Assembly (NCBI RefSeq): GCF_013364215.1
Contig: NZ_CP054923.1
Location: 2,914,001 to 2,978,000, forward strand
Direction of reading: 5' to 3'
Source of the DNA: Verrucosispora sp. NA02020
GTDB lineage: Bacteria > Actinomycetota > Actinomycetes > Mycobacteriales > Micromonosporaceae
Length of the DNA: 64,000 nt
The notes below the pieces were generated by a model. The model searched no databases, was not told the DNA's origin, and saw nothing but the letters and a program-made list of their open reading frames with translations. Below are positions 40,729 to 48,603 of this stretch, in pieces (position 1 is the stretch's first letter; each line of letters starts with the position of its first letter). A program made the position numbers and the translations under genes.

Positions 40729-43700
40729 GCCAGGGTGTGCTGTCGGTCTCCCAGACCGATCCGGACTGCCTGCCGACCATCTCCGACGCGCTCGCGCTGG
40801 CCCGGCCTGGCGCCACCGTCGCCGTGCAGCCGGGCGTCTACCGGGAACGGCTACGACTCACCGGCGACGTGACCCTCGTCGCCGAGGACGGTCGGGGGTC
40901 GGTCACCGTACACGGCGTCGATGGTCCGGCGGTGTTCCAAGCCGGTGGCGCCGTGGTGCTGCGCGGGCTGGTCCTCACCGGCGGCGACGAGGCCTTCCCG
41001 ACGGTCCAGATCGCCACCGGCACGCTGCGCATGACCCAGTGCGAGGTACGCGCCGACGCGGTGGTCGGCGTGCACGTCGCCGCCGGTCGCCTCGAACTGG
41101 GCGACTGCCTTCTCAGCAATCCGGGCGGCGCCGGTCTCCTGATCGACGGCGGTGCGGCCGGTACGGTCACCGGCACCACCGTGCGCGACGTGGGAGCGGC
41201 TGCCGTCGTCATCGCCGGCGGCGCCGACCCGGTCCTGCGTGACTGCACGGTCACCGACGTGCGGGGCGCGGGGGTGCTGTCCACCCGTGCCGGTCGGGGC
41301 CTGGTGGTCGGCTGCGACATCAGCGCGGTCGACGGCCCGGCCGTCGCGGTCGAGCAGGACGGCGCGGTACGCGTCGAACGCTGCGTCGTGCACGACAGCC
41401 CAGGCTCCGGGCTGATCGTCACCGGCGGTCGGCCGGTCCTCGACGACTGCGAGTTCCGCGACCTCGGCGGGCACGGCGTCGTCGTCTCCGGGGACGCCGA
41501 TCCGACCGCCCGTCGGTGCACCGTCACCGCCACCGCCGGCCACGGCGTGATCGTGCTGGAGAACGCCACCGGCGCGCTGCTCGACTGCCGGATCAGCGCG
41601 ACCCGGGCGGCTGCGTTCGCCGTCACCGGATCGGCCGCACCCCGGGTCGAGGGCGGTCGGATCGAGGGCGGTACCGGGATCGCGGTGCTGCTCGACGGTC
41701 CGGTCGGTGGCGCGTTCACCGGGGTGAGCGTGGACGGCGGCCGGACCGGATTCCTGGTGCGCGCCGGTGCGGACCCGGTGCTGACCGACGCGACGGTCCG
41801 CGACTGCACCGGCCACGCCGTCGAATCCGTCGACGGCGGCCGGGGCACCGTCCAGGGCGGCACGTTCACCGGCGGCACGGCCACGGTCCGGGTGGCCGCC
41901 GACGGCGCGCTGACCCTGACCGACTGCCGGATCCGTGGCGGCGGCGTCGGGTTGCTCGTCGACGAGGGCGGATCGGTCACCGCGACCTCCTGCGACGTCG
42001 GTGAGACCGGCGGGTCGGGTGCCGAGGTCGGCTCCGGGGCACGGCTTCGGCTGGCCCACACTCGGGTGCACGGCTGCGCCGGCTCCGGCATCCGGTTCGC
42101 CGGCCGGTCCGTGGGGCGGCTCGACCGGTGCGAGATCTTCGACAACGCCGGCGACGGCGTGGTGGTGGAGACGCTGGAGCCGGTCCCGATGGATGGCACG
42201 ACCGTCCGTGGCAACGCCGGCCGACAGGTGCGCCGGACCGGACCCGTACCGGCGGAGGGCGACCCACGTCAGGACGGCCCGGCACCAGCCGGCCGGCCCG
42301 CCCCGACGACGACCGGCATCCCGGCACCGGAACCATCCGCCGCCGTGGACGGGCCGGACCGACCGGGCGGCGACCCGGCCACCCCGTTGTTGGCGGAACT
42401 CGACGCGCTGGTCGGACTCGCCGGGGTCAAACGCGAGGTGGCGACCCTGGTCGGACTGCACCGGGTGGCGCAGCGACGGAGTGCCGCCGGCCTGCCGATG
42501 CCGCCGATGTCCCGGCACATGGTCTTCGCCGGCGCGCCCGGCACCGGCAAGACCACGGTGGCCCGCCTCTACGGCCAGATCCTGGCCGCCCTCCAGGTGC
42601 TGCCCGGCGGACAACTGGTCGAGGTGTCCCGCGCCGACCTGGTCGCCGAACACGTCGGCGGCACCGCGGTGAAGACCACGCAACGGTTCACCGAGGCGAT
42701 CGGTGGCGTGCTGTTCCTCGACGAGGCGTACACGTTGGCCCCGGTCGACGGCGGCGGCGGTCACGACTTCGGGCGGGAGGCGATCGACACCCTGGTCAAG
42801 CTCATGGAGGACCACCGCGACGAGGTGGTGGTGATCGTCGCCGGATACTCCCCGCAGATGCGGGCCTTCCTCGACTCGAATCCGGGGCTGGCATCCCGCT
42901 TCTCCCGCACCGTGGAGTTCGACAGCTACACCGACGACGAGCTGGTCACCATCGTCGAGCGGCTGTGCAGCACCCACCACTACTCCCTGGAGTACGACAC
43001 CCGCCTGGCGCTGACCGGATGGTTCCGGGCGATGCCGCGCGGCGAGTCGTTCGGCAACGCCCGGGTCGCCCGCAAGGTGTTCGAGGACATGATCGGCCGC
43101 CAGGCATACCGGCTCTCCGAGGCCGGCGCCTCCTCCGGCGTGGAACTGGCCCAACTGCTGCCGCAGGACCTCGGTGTCGCGCCCGAAGCCGAGGGCAGCC
43201 CGGGTACGCCCCGACTCTCCGAACTGGACATGCTGCTCGGTGAACTCGGCAACATGATCGGACTTGCCGGTGTGAAACGCGAGGTGGCCGAACTGATCGA
43301 CCTGCTCGCCAACATCCGCCAACGGGTCCGGGCCGGACTGCCCGCCCCGTCGGTCTCGCGACACCTGGTCTTCTCCGGCCCACCCGGCACCGGCAAGACC
43401 ACCGTCGCCCGCCTCTACGGCCGGCTGCTCCACGCGCTCGGGGTGCTGCCGGCCGGGCAACTGGTCGAGGTCGCCCGCGCCGACCTCGTCGGAGAGTACG
43501 TGGGCCACACCGCGCACCGGACCAAGGAGGCGTTCGAACGGGCCCGTGGCGGTGTCCTCTTCATCGACGAGGCGTACACCCTCGCGCCGCCGGACGCCCG
43601 CAACGACTTCGGGCGGGAGGCGATCGACACCCTGGTCAAACTCATGGAGGACCACCGCGACGAGGTGGTGGTGATCGCCGCCGGATACGAGGCGGAGATG

Positions 43701-44039
43701 GCCGCCTTCCTGGCCGCCAACGCCGGCCTGCAGTCCCGGTTCACCCGCCGGATCCACTTCGACGACTACTCGCCGGACGAACTCGTCGCGATCTTCGAGG
43801 GGCTGGCCCGGGCCAGCGGCTACGAATGCCCGGGTGACACGTTGACGGCCCTGCGCGGCCACTTCGAGAAGGTGGAGACCGGGCGTACGTTCGGCAACGG
43901 CCGGTACGCCCGACAACTGCTCGACGAGGTGGTCACCCGGCAGGCGCGCCGGCTCCGCTCGGTCACCGCCCCCAGCGTCGACGACCTGCGAACCCTGCGA
44001 GTCGACGACGTCCGGGCCCGAGCGACTGTCCACATGTGA
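40725..44039 (+). CDS. Right-handed beta-helix protein fused to two EccA/CbbX-type AAA domains
   Basis: A 1104-residue protein. Residues about 1-500 are a right-handed parallel beta-helix (pectate-lyase-like, with many C.V.....GV.V coils of about 22 residues) with no signal peptide. Two AAA domains follow. The first has Walker A GAPGTGKTT and GVLFLDEAYTL, the second GPPGTGKTT and GVLFIDEAYTL; both carry GREAIDTLVKLMEDHRDEVVV and the arginine-finger region SRF. These match CbbX/SpoVK and the ATPase half of EccA. EccA usually has TPR repeats before one AAA domain, so the beta-helix and double AAA are unusual. It may remodel or unfold substrates for EccC. GTG overlaps the upstream stop. Confidence 0.85.
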   Translation: MSQGVLSVSQTDPDCLPTISDALALARPGATVAVQPGVYRERLRLTGDVTLVAEDGRGSVTVHGVDGPAVFQAGGAVVLRGLVLTGGDEAFPTVQIATGTLRMTQCEVRADAVVGVHVAAGRLELGDCLLSNPGGAGLLIDGGAAGTVTGTTVRDVGAAAVVIAGGADPVLRDCTVTDVRGAGVLSTRAGRGLVVGCDISAVDGPAVAVEQDGAVRVERCVVHDSPGSGLIVTGGRPVLDDCEFRDLGGHGVVVSGDADPTARRCTVTATAGHGVIVLENATGALLDCRISATRAAAFAVTGSAAPRVEGGRIEGGTGIAVLLDGPVGGAFTGVSVDGGRTGFLVRAGADPVLTDATVRDCTGHAVESVDGGRGTVQGGTFTGGTATVRVAADGALTLTDCRIRGGGVGLLVDEGGSVTATSCDVGETGGSGAEVGSGARLRLAHTRVHGCAGSGIRFAGRSVGRLDRCEIFDNAGDGVVVETLEPVPMDGTTVRGNAGRQVRRTGPVPAEGDPRQDGPAPAGRPAPTTTGIPAPEPSAAVDGPDRPGGDPATPLLAELDALVGLAGVKREVATLVGLHRVAQRRSAAGLPMPPMSRHMVFAGAPGTGKTTVARLYGQILAALQVLPGGQLVEVSRADLVAEHVGGTAVKTTQRFTEAIGGVLFLDEAYTLAPVDGGGGHDFGREAIDTLVKLMEDHRDEVVVIVAGYSPQMRAFLDSNPGLASRFSRTVEFDSYTDDELVTIVERLCSTHHYSLEYDTRLALTGWFRAMPRGESFGNARVARKVFEDMIGRQAYRLSEAGASSGVELAQLLPQDLGVAPEAEGSPGTPRLSELDMLLGELGNMIGLAGVKREVAELIDLLANIRQRVRAGLPAPSVSRHLVFSGPPGTGKTTVARLYGRLLHALGVLPAGQLVEVARADLVGEYVGHTAHRTKEAFERARGGVLFIDEAYTLAPPDARNDFGREAIDTLVKLMEDHRDEVVVIAAGYEAEMAAFLAANAGLQSRFTRRIHFDDYSPDELVAIFEGLARASGYECPGDTLTALRGHFEKVETGRTFGNGRYARQLLDEVVTRQARRLRSVTAPSVDDLRTLRVDDVRARATVHM
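42763..42848 (+). repeat. 86-nt near-identical direct repeat, copy 1
   Basis: This stretch and 43603-43688 differ at only two positions (42800 G/A; 42838 T/C). They encode the same conserved helix of the two AAA domains, whose flanks are clearly more diverged. Gene conversion or strong sequence constraint is suggested. Confidence 0.8.
43603..43688 (+). repeat. 86-nt near-identical direct repeat, copy 2
   Basis: Second copy of the repeat, 840 bases downstream of the first and in the second AAA domain. Confidence 0.8.
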
Positions 44040-44185
44040 CATCGGCGACCATGCGCGAGTCGAAACAGGATCGTCAGGTGACGCCCGTATGCTGTCGCCC
44101 GCACCGTCGGTACACGAAGCCGGGCAGGGCCACGGAATCCGCCCCGCCCCGGCATCGACGGTGGCCGGACAGGAAAGGCGGGTCG

Positions 44186-44749
44186 GTGGCGACGGTGTCG
44201 AGCGGGGCCGGTGCGGACGCCTCAGCCACACCGGACGAGACACCGACACCCGACACCCGGATGAGCCTGATCTACGAGACCCACTCCGAACCGCTGTTCC
44301 GCTTCCTGCTCAAGCTCTCGCTCGGGGCCCGACACATCGCCGAGGACCTGTTGCAGGAAACGATGGTCCGGGCCTGGCGCAACATCGACCACCTGTCGTC
44401 GGACCCGGAGACCCAGCGCCGCTGGCTGTTCACCGTGGCCCGACGGATCGCGATCGACGCGGCGCGGGCCCGACAGGCCCGCCCCACCGAGGTCGGCGCC
44501 GTCGACGTCTCCCGGATGCCGACCACGACCGACCACGTCGAGGAGATAGTCGCCGTGCACACCGTCCACGACGCCCTGCCGAGGCTCAAGCCGGAGCAGC
44601 GTACGGTGTTGATCGACCTGTACTTCCACGGCCGGTCCACCGCCGAGATCGCCGCCCGGCTCGACATCCCCGAGGGTACGGTCAAGTCCCGCGCCCATTA
44701 CGGGCTGCGGGCACTGCGCGCCATCGTCGGGCCGACGGACGGGGTATGA
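44186..44749 (+). CDS. ECF-type RNA polymerase sigma factor
   Basis: A 187-residue sigma factor with region 2 (about 28-95: YETHSEPLFRFLLKLSLGARHIAEDLLQETMVRAWRN) and region 4 (about 130-180: LPRLKPEQRTVLIDLYFHGRSTAEIAARLDIPEGTVKSR). The GTG start is chosen for AGGAAAGG seven bases upstream; a longer in-frame reading lacks a site and is not conserved-looking. The stop overlaps the ATG of a zinc-finger anti-sigma gene. It is the natural candidate to read the TGAACC-N16-CGTAGT promoters of this locus. No such motif lies directly before it, so it is probably transcribed from site C by read-through. Confidence 0.9.
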   Translation: MATVSSGAGADASATPDETPTPDTRMSLIYETHSEPLFRFLLKLSLGARHIAEDLLQETMVRAWRNIDHLSSDPETQRRWLFTVARRIAIDAARARQARPTEVGAVDVSRMPTTTDHVEEIVAVHTVHDALPRLKPEQRTVLIDLYFHGRSTAEIAARLDIPEGTVKSRAHYGLRALRAIVGPTDGV

Positions 44750-45621
44750 CATGTGCCATCCGCCGCAGCACCGCGCCGATCCGGACCTGCCCGATGACTG
44801 ACCTCGACAACGACCACGCAGCAGCGCGGCAGACCTGCGCCCTCTATCTGGCCGGTGCGCTCGACACCGACTCCGAGGCGGCATTCGAGGTGCACCTCGC
44901 CGGCTGCACGGAGTGCCTCGACGAGTGCGACCGGGTGGGACCCCTCGCGCTGGCCCTGGCACAACTCGACGACGAGCCGTCCGACCTGGACCCGCACCCC
45001 ACGCCCGGATCTGTGGCCGTCGTGCCCACGGACACCGCCCCCACCGACGCGCCCACCGTGGCACCGGCCCCTCGGTCCGGCGAGGTCGACGACCAGCCCG
45101 GCGCCCGACCGACCTCCACCGGCCCGCAGGGGCGGACGGCCCCGACCGGTCCCCGCGGCGCCCGCCCGGCCACCACCCGACGCCGGTTCTCCCGCCGACT
45201 ACGGCTCGCTGCTGGCGCACTGGCCGCGACCGTCATCCTCGCCGGCGGCCTGGCCGTCGGGCTGCCCCGGTTGAGCGGCGAGCCGACGGTGGTCACCCCG
45301 GTCGGCGTGGCGACCGCCGAAGGCGTGGGAGGTGGTTCGGCTCGCCTGTCGGTCTCGATCGCCGAGACCGAGGGCCGGTCGACGATCGTCGCCAGTGTCG
45401 TCGGGTTGGAGACCGGCATCCGTTACCGACTCTTCGGAGTCACCCGTGACGGACAGACCCACGAGGTGGTCGAGTGGGACGGCCGGCCCGGCGCGCAGGA
45501 GGTCAGCGGCGAACTCGACGCGACCCTCGCCGAGCTGACCTTCTTCACCGTCGCCCGCATGGACGGCGGCCCGGTCGTCTCGGCCCGCCTGGACACCGTC
45601 ACCCCCACGCCGACCGACTGA
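44746..45621 (+). CDS. Zinc-type anti-sigma factor, membrane anchored
   Basis: A 291-residue protein with the HxxxCxxC motif of zinc anti-sigma domains (H50, C54, C57: HLAGCTEC), a Pro/Thr-rich linker, one membrane helix (about 150-173) and an extracytoplasmic beta-rich domain of about 100 residues. It would hold the adjacent sigma factor at the membrane and release it on an outside signal. ATG overlaps the sigma stop; a second in-frame ATG 48 bases downstream is an alternative. It ends three bases from the convergent gene. Confidence 0.85.
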   Translation: MTCAIRRSTAPIRTCPMTDLDNDHAAARQTCALYLAGALDTDSEAAFEVHLAGCTECLDECDRVGPLALALAQLDDEPSDLDPHPTPGSVAVVPTDTAPTDAPTVAPAPRSGEVDDQPGARPTSTGPQGRTAPTGPRGARPATTRRRFSRRLRLAAGALAATVILAGGLAVGLPRLSGEPTVVTPVGVATAEGVGGGSARLSVSIAETEGRSTIVASVVGLETGIRYRLFGVTRDGQTHEVVEWDGRPGAQEVSGELDATLAELTFFTVARMDGGPVVSARLDTVTPTPTD

Positions 45622-45624
45622 GAC

Positions 45625-47301
45625 TCAGCCCCGACGCCACTTCTGATTGGCCGTACCCGAGCAGGTCCACAACTGCAGCCGGGTGCCCCAGTCCCGGATG
45701 TCGACGCACTTGTCGGTGTGCGGATTGACGATGTCGCCCGCACTGGTCAGCCGGAACTGCTGGGCCCAGCCACCGTTGCAGTCGGCGAGCTGGATCGCCG
45801 TGCCGTCGGTGGTGCCCGCCCAGGCCAGGTCCATGCACTTGCCGAGCGCCATCATCGTGCCCTTGCTGAACGACCACTTCTGGCCGACGTTGCCGGAGAC
45901 ACACCGCGCCATCTGCAACTGGGCACCATCCACCGACCTGGCCCCCGGCACCTCCACGCACCGGTTCTCCCAACCGATCATCGGACGTCCGGGGTAGCTG
46001 GCCGCGGTCGTCGCCGGCGGCGGCGTCGTACGCGTCGGGGTCGCCCGGGCCGGGGTCGGCAGATCCGGCGTCGGTGCGGCCGGCGGGGTGGGCGGGGGAG
46101 CGTCGGCGAGCGGCGGTGCCGACGGGCCACCCGACCTCGGGCCAGCGGTCGGCGTGGCCGGGGGCGCACCGAGCCGCGCATCCCGCGTGTAGTGCTCGAC
46201 GTACGCCAGCACCATGCCGGTGAAATCGCGGAGTCCGGCCGCGTCCGGCACACCACCGGCCTGCTGCACCACCGTCGTGCCCCAGTGGTAGGCGGCCAAC
46301 GCGATCGGATACGGGTCCGTCCCGAGGCCGGCCAGTTCGCCGGAGAGGCTGCACATCGCCCGTCCCAGGGTCGGGATCGCCACGGTCGGGTCCCACGGCG
46401 AGGCCGACGGTGCGGCGTACCGGGCCCAGATCGCCGGCAGGAACTGCGCGATTCCCTGCCCGCCGTTGGGGCCGAGCAGATTGGGGTTGAAGCCCGACGA
46501 CGCCATCAGCTGCGCCGCCACCCGGGCCGGGGTCACCGTCGCGCAGACCTTCCCGGCGGCCAGCACCAGGTCGAGGTAGGCGGCGGGTACCGGTCGGGGC
46601 GCGGTACCCGGCGTCGGCGCGGCCTCGACCGGACGCGGCGGCGGAGTCGGCTCGACGGTCACCGCCAGGTCCGACCGCCCGGCGTAGCCCTCGGCATAGG
46701 CGGCGACCGTCGCGACATAGTCCTCGGCGGACGCCGGCACCCCACCGGCCGCGCGGACCGCGTCGGCACCGGAGTGGTACGCGGCCAGCGCCAACCGCCA
46801 TGGATCGCCGCTGACACCGGCGTGCCGCAGCTGGCCGACGAGGTCACACATGTGCCGGGCGAGGGCCAGGATGTTGGCGGCGGCGTCCAGCCGGGGCGCC
46901 TGCGGCCACGGGGCCCACCGCTGCCACGTCGCCTCGGTGAGGGCGGCCACGCCGGCCCCTCCGGCGGTGGAGCGCTGGTTGACCTCGAAACCCGACGCCG
47001 CCATCACCTGACCGGCGAGGCGCGCCGGGGTGAGCGCGGGGCACGACAGTGCCGCGGCGACGATCGCCGTCGCCTGGTCGGCCGGCACGTCCTTGCCGAC
47101 CAGGACGGCCGGCTCGGCGGTGGCGGTGCCGATGCTGGCCGCCACGGCGGAGACCCCGAGCATGGTGAGCACTGCCGTGATCGCGACCGCCCGACGCAGT
47201 CGCACGTCCAGCCGGCGGTAGCGGGCAACGAGGCGCCTGGACAGGGACGCGGCCAGGTTGCCGATCCGACGGATGGCGTCGGCGCCAGACGTCACCTGCA
47301 C
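45625..47301 (-). CDS. Tandem lytic-transglycosylase-like protein with ricin B lectin domain, active-site Glu missing
   Basis: A 558-residue protein with a signal anchor or signal peptide near 38-62, two lytic-transglycosylase (SLT/GH23)-like domains (about 75-205 and 240-385), a Pro/Thr linker and a C-terminal ricin-type beta-trefoil with QKW/QQF repeats. In SLT enzymes the catalytic Glu precedes SGF. Here the positions are A102 (MAASGFE) and S268 (MASSGFN), although GGQGIAQFLPAIW is well conserved. Both domains are probably non-hydrolytic wall binders. The GTG with AGGAGG six bases upstream is preferred over an ATG 18 bases earlier. Promoter F lies just upstream, tying it to the T7SS regulon. 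Confidence 0.82.
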   Translation of the reverse strand: MQVTSGADAIRRIGNLAASLSRRLVARYRRLDVRLRRAVAITAVLTMLGVSAVAASIGTATAEPAVLVGKDVPADQATAIVAAALSCPALTPARLAGQVMAASGFEVNQRSTAGGAGVAALTEATWQRWAPWPQAPRLDAAANILALARHMCDLVGQLRHAGVSGDPWRLALAAYHSGADAVRAAGGVPASAEDYVATVAAYAEGYAGRSDLAVTVEPTPPPRPVEAAPTPGTAPRPVPAAYLDLVLAAGKVCATVTPARVAAQLMASSGFNPNLLGPNGGQGIAQFLPAIWARYAAPSASPWDPTVAIPTLGRAMCSLSGELAGLGTDPYPIALAAYHWGTTVVQQAGGVPDAAGLRDFTGMVLAYVEHYTRDARLGAPPATPTAGPRSGGPSAPPLADAPPPTPPAAPTPDLPTPARATPTRTTPPPATTAASYPGRPMIGWENRCVEVPGARSVDGAQLQMARCVSGNVGQKWSFSKGTMMALGKCMDLAWAGTTDGTAIQLADCNGGWAQQFRLTSAGDIVNPHTDKCVDIRDWGTRLQLWTCSGTANQKWRRG

Positions 47302-47332
47302 AGCGACCCTCCTCGTCATGGAATCCGCTGCC

Positions 47333-47362
47333 TACTACGCCCGCGAGTCGATCGAAGTTCAC
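47333..47362 (-). promoter_or_regulatory. ECF-type promoter, site F
   Basis: On the minus strand GTGAACT, 16 nt, CGTAGT: TGAACT at 47361-47356 and CGTAGT at 47339-47334. It has one mismatch in the -35-like element and a leader of about 26 nt to the preferred GTG start. Confidence 0.7.
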
Positions 47363-47534
47363 GGCCGATCGCCCTGAATCGAAGCCTACTGTCCACCATG
47401 GCCGCCGTACGGTCCCGCCCGCAGCACGTTGCTCGACGGCACACTCGGCAAGGTCCGAATCGTTCGGTTTGGGATAGGACAAGAAAGGCAACTATCTGCC
47501 TCGGCTCAGTCCAGATACACAGTGGAGGCTCGCG

Positions 47535-48236
47535 ATGGCGGTGGACACGGTGGTGCAGACGAAGCGGCCGGGTTGGCCGGAGATCCTCGTCGGGCTGGCC
47601 GTCATGGCGTTGGTCGGCTACGGACTCCCCATCGCCCTCGACCAGACCGGAGCCGCGGACGGGCTGAGCCCGGTCACGTCCGGCCTCATTCTGGCCGCCC
47701 TCTCGGGTGTCGCCGGTCTCATCGCATTCGCCGCCGCCGCGCGCATCCGCTCCACGAACTGGAGCGACCTCGGTGTCCGTCCGACGACCGGCCGCTGGCT
47801 GCTGATCGGGGTGGCGGGTGGCCTGGTCGCCCTGGTCGTCTCCCGGATCGTAGCCGCCGCGGTCTACTACCTCACCGGACCTGCCGAGAACATCCAGCAG
47901 CCGTATCTCGACGCGGCCGGTGGCGGGATCCTCACGCTGATCCTGTCGTTCCTGTTCCTGGCGGTCCTGACGCCCATCGGCGAGGAGTTCCTGTTTCGCG
48001 GGATCGTCACCACGGCGCTGCTGCGCTACGGCGCGGTCGTCGGTGTCGTCGGCAGCTCATTGATCTTCGCGCTGATGCACGGCCTGAACCTCGTCTTCGT
48101 GACCGCCCTGGTCGTCGGCCTGGTCGCCGCCGAAGTGTTCCGCCGCAGCGGCTCCATCTGGCCCGCCGTCGCGGTGCACGTCACCAACAACCTGCTCGGG
48201 CAGGTGCTTGCCCTGCTCGTGGCAGGCGCGTCATGA
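47535..48236 (+). CDS. CPBP-family intramembrane glutamic protease
   Basis: A 233-residue protein with about seven membrane helices and the CPBP/Abi motifs: EEFLFR (E150, E151, R155), FALMH (H182) and HVTNN (H215, N219). The family includes Rce1-like CAAX proteases and bacteriocin-immunity or membrane-signal proteases. Start ATG has GTGGAGG upstream. It is separate from the T7SS genes and has its own upstream region. Substrate unknown. Confidence 0.88.
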   Translation: MAVDTVVQTKRPGWPEILVGLAVMALVGYGLPIALDQTGAADGLSPVTSGLILAALSGVAGLIAFAAAARIRSTNWSDLGVRPTTGRWLLIGVAGGLVALVVSRIVAAAVYYLTGPAENIQQPYLDAAGGGILTLILSFLFLAVLTPIGEEFLFRGIVTTALLRYGAVVGVVGSSLIFALMHGLNLVFVTALVVGLVAAEVFRRSGSIWPAVAVHVTNNLLGQVLALLVAGAS

Positions 48237-48603
48237 GCGACCCGTCAGCCCTCCGAGACGCCCAGACCTGAGGCACGGGTTCCTGAGAGGGCGGCACTGG
48301 TCCGCCACATCACACCCGGTGAAGAGGCGGGACGTCCAACGATTCCGCATATCGTTCGCCGGTCCCATGGCGGGCCCTTCATGGATGCGCGAACCAGGAT
48401 GACTTCCTAGGATGCCGCAGGCGGTATGTCGTCCACCACGAAAACTCGGAGCACAGTCCCCGGCCTCTGACCTCCTGTTCCACGGTCTTACTGCCGACGC
48501 AGCGCCCTTAGGGCCTTGGCGTGGGTCACGGCACGGCGCTATGCTCCGCCGCGATGAATCCTCCTCGCAGATTGGGGGTCCCGTTCGTGCAAGGTGAGTG
48601 CTG
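48237..48603. other. Intergenic region with a possible promoter
   Basis: No coding region is supported in these 367 bases. A sigma-70-like element, TTGGCG (48516-48521) with an 18-nt spacer and TATGCT (48540-48545), points towards the next gene. Codon bias and GC position patterns are weaker than in flanking genes. Nothing else is recognised. Confidence 0.45.

Noticed and set aside
44061..44091. CGAAAC ... CGTATG as a motif copy before the sigma gene
   Set aside because: The spacer is 19 nt instead of 16 and both boxes deviate, so it is not counted as a member of the promoter family.
47302..47319. ATG start of the transglycosylase-like gene
   Set aside because: The AGGAGG ribosome-binding sequence lies inside codons 3-4 of that longer version and fits the GTG six bases further on.
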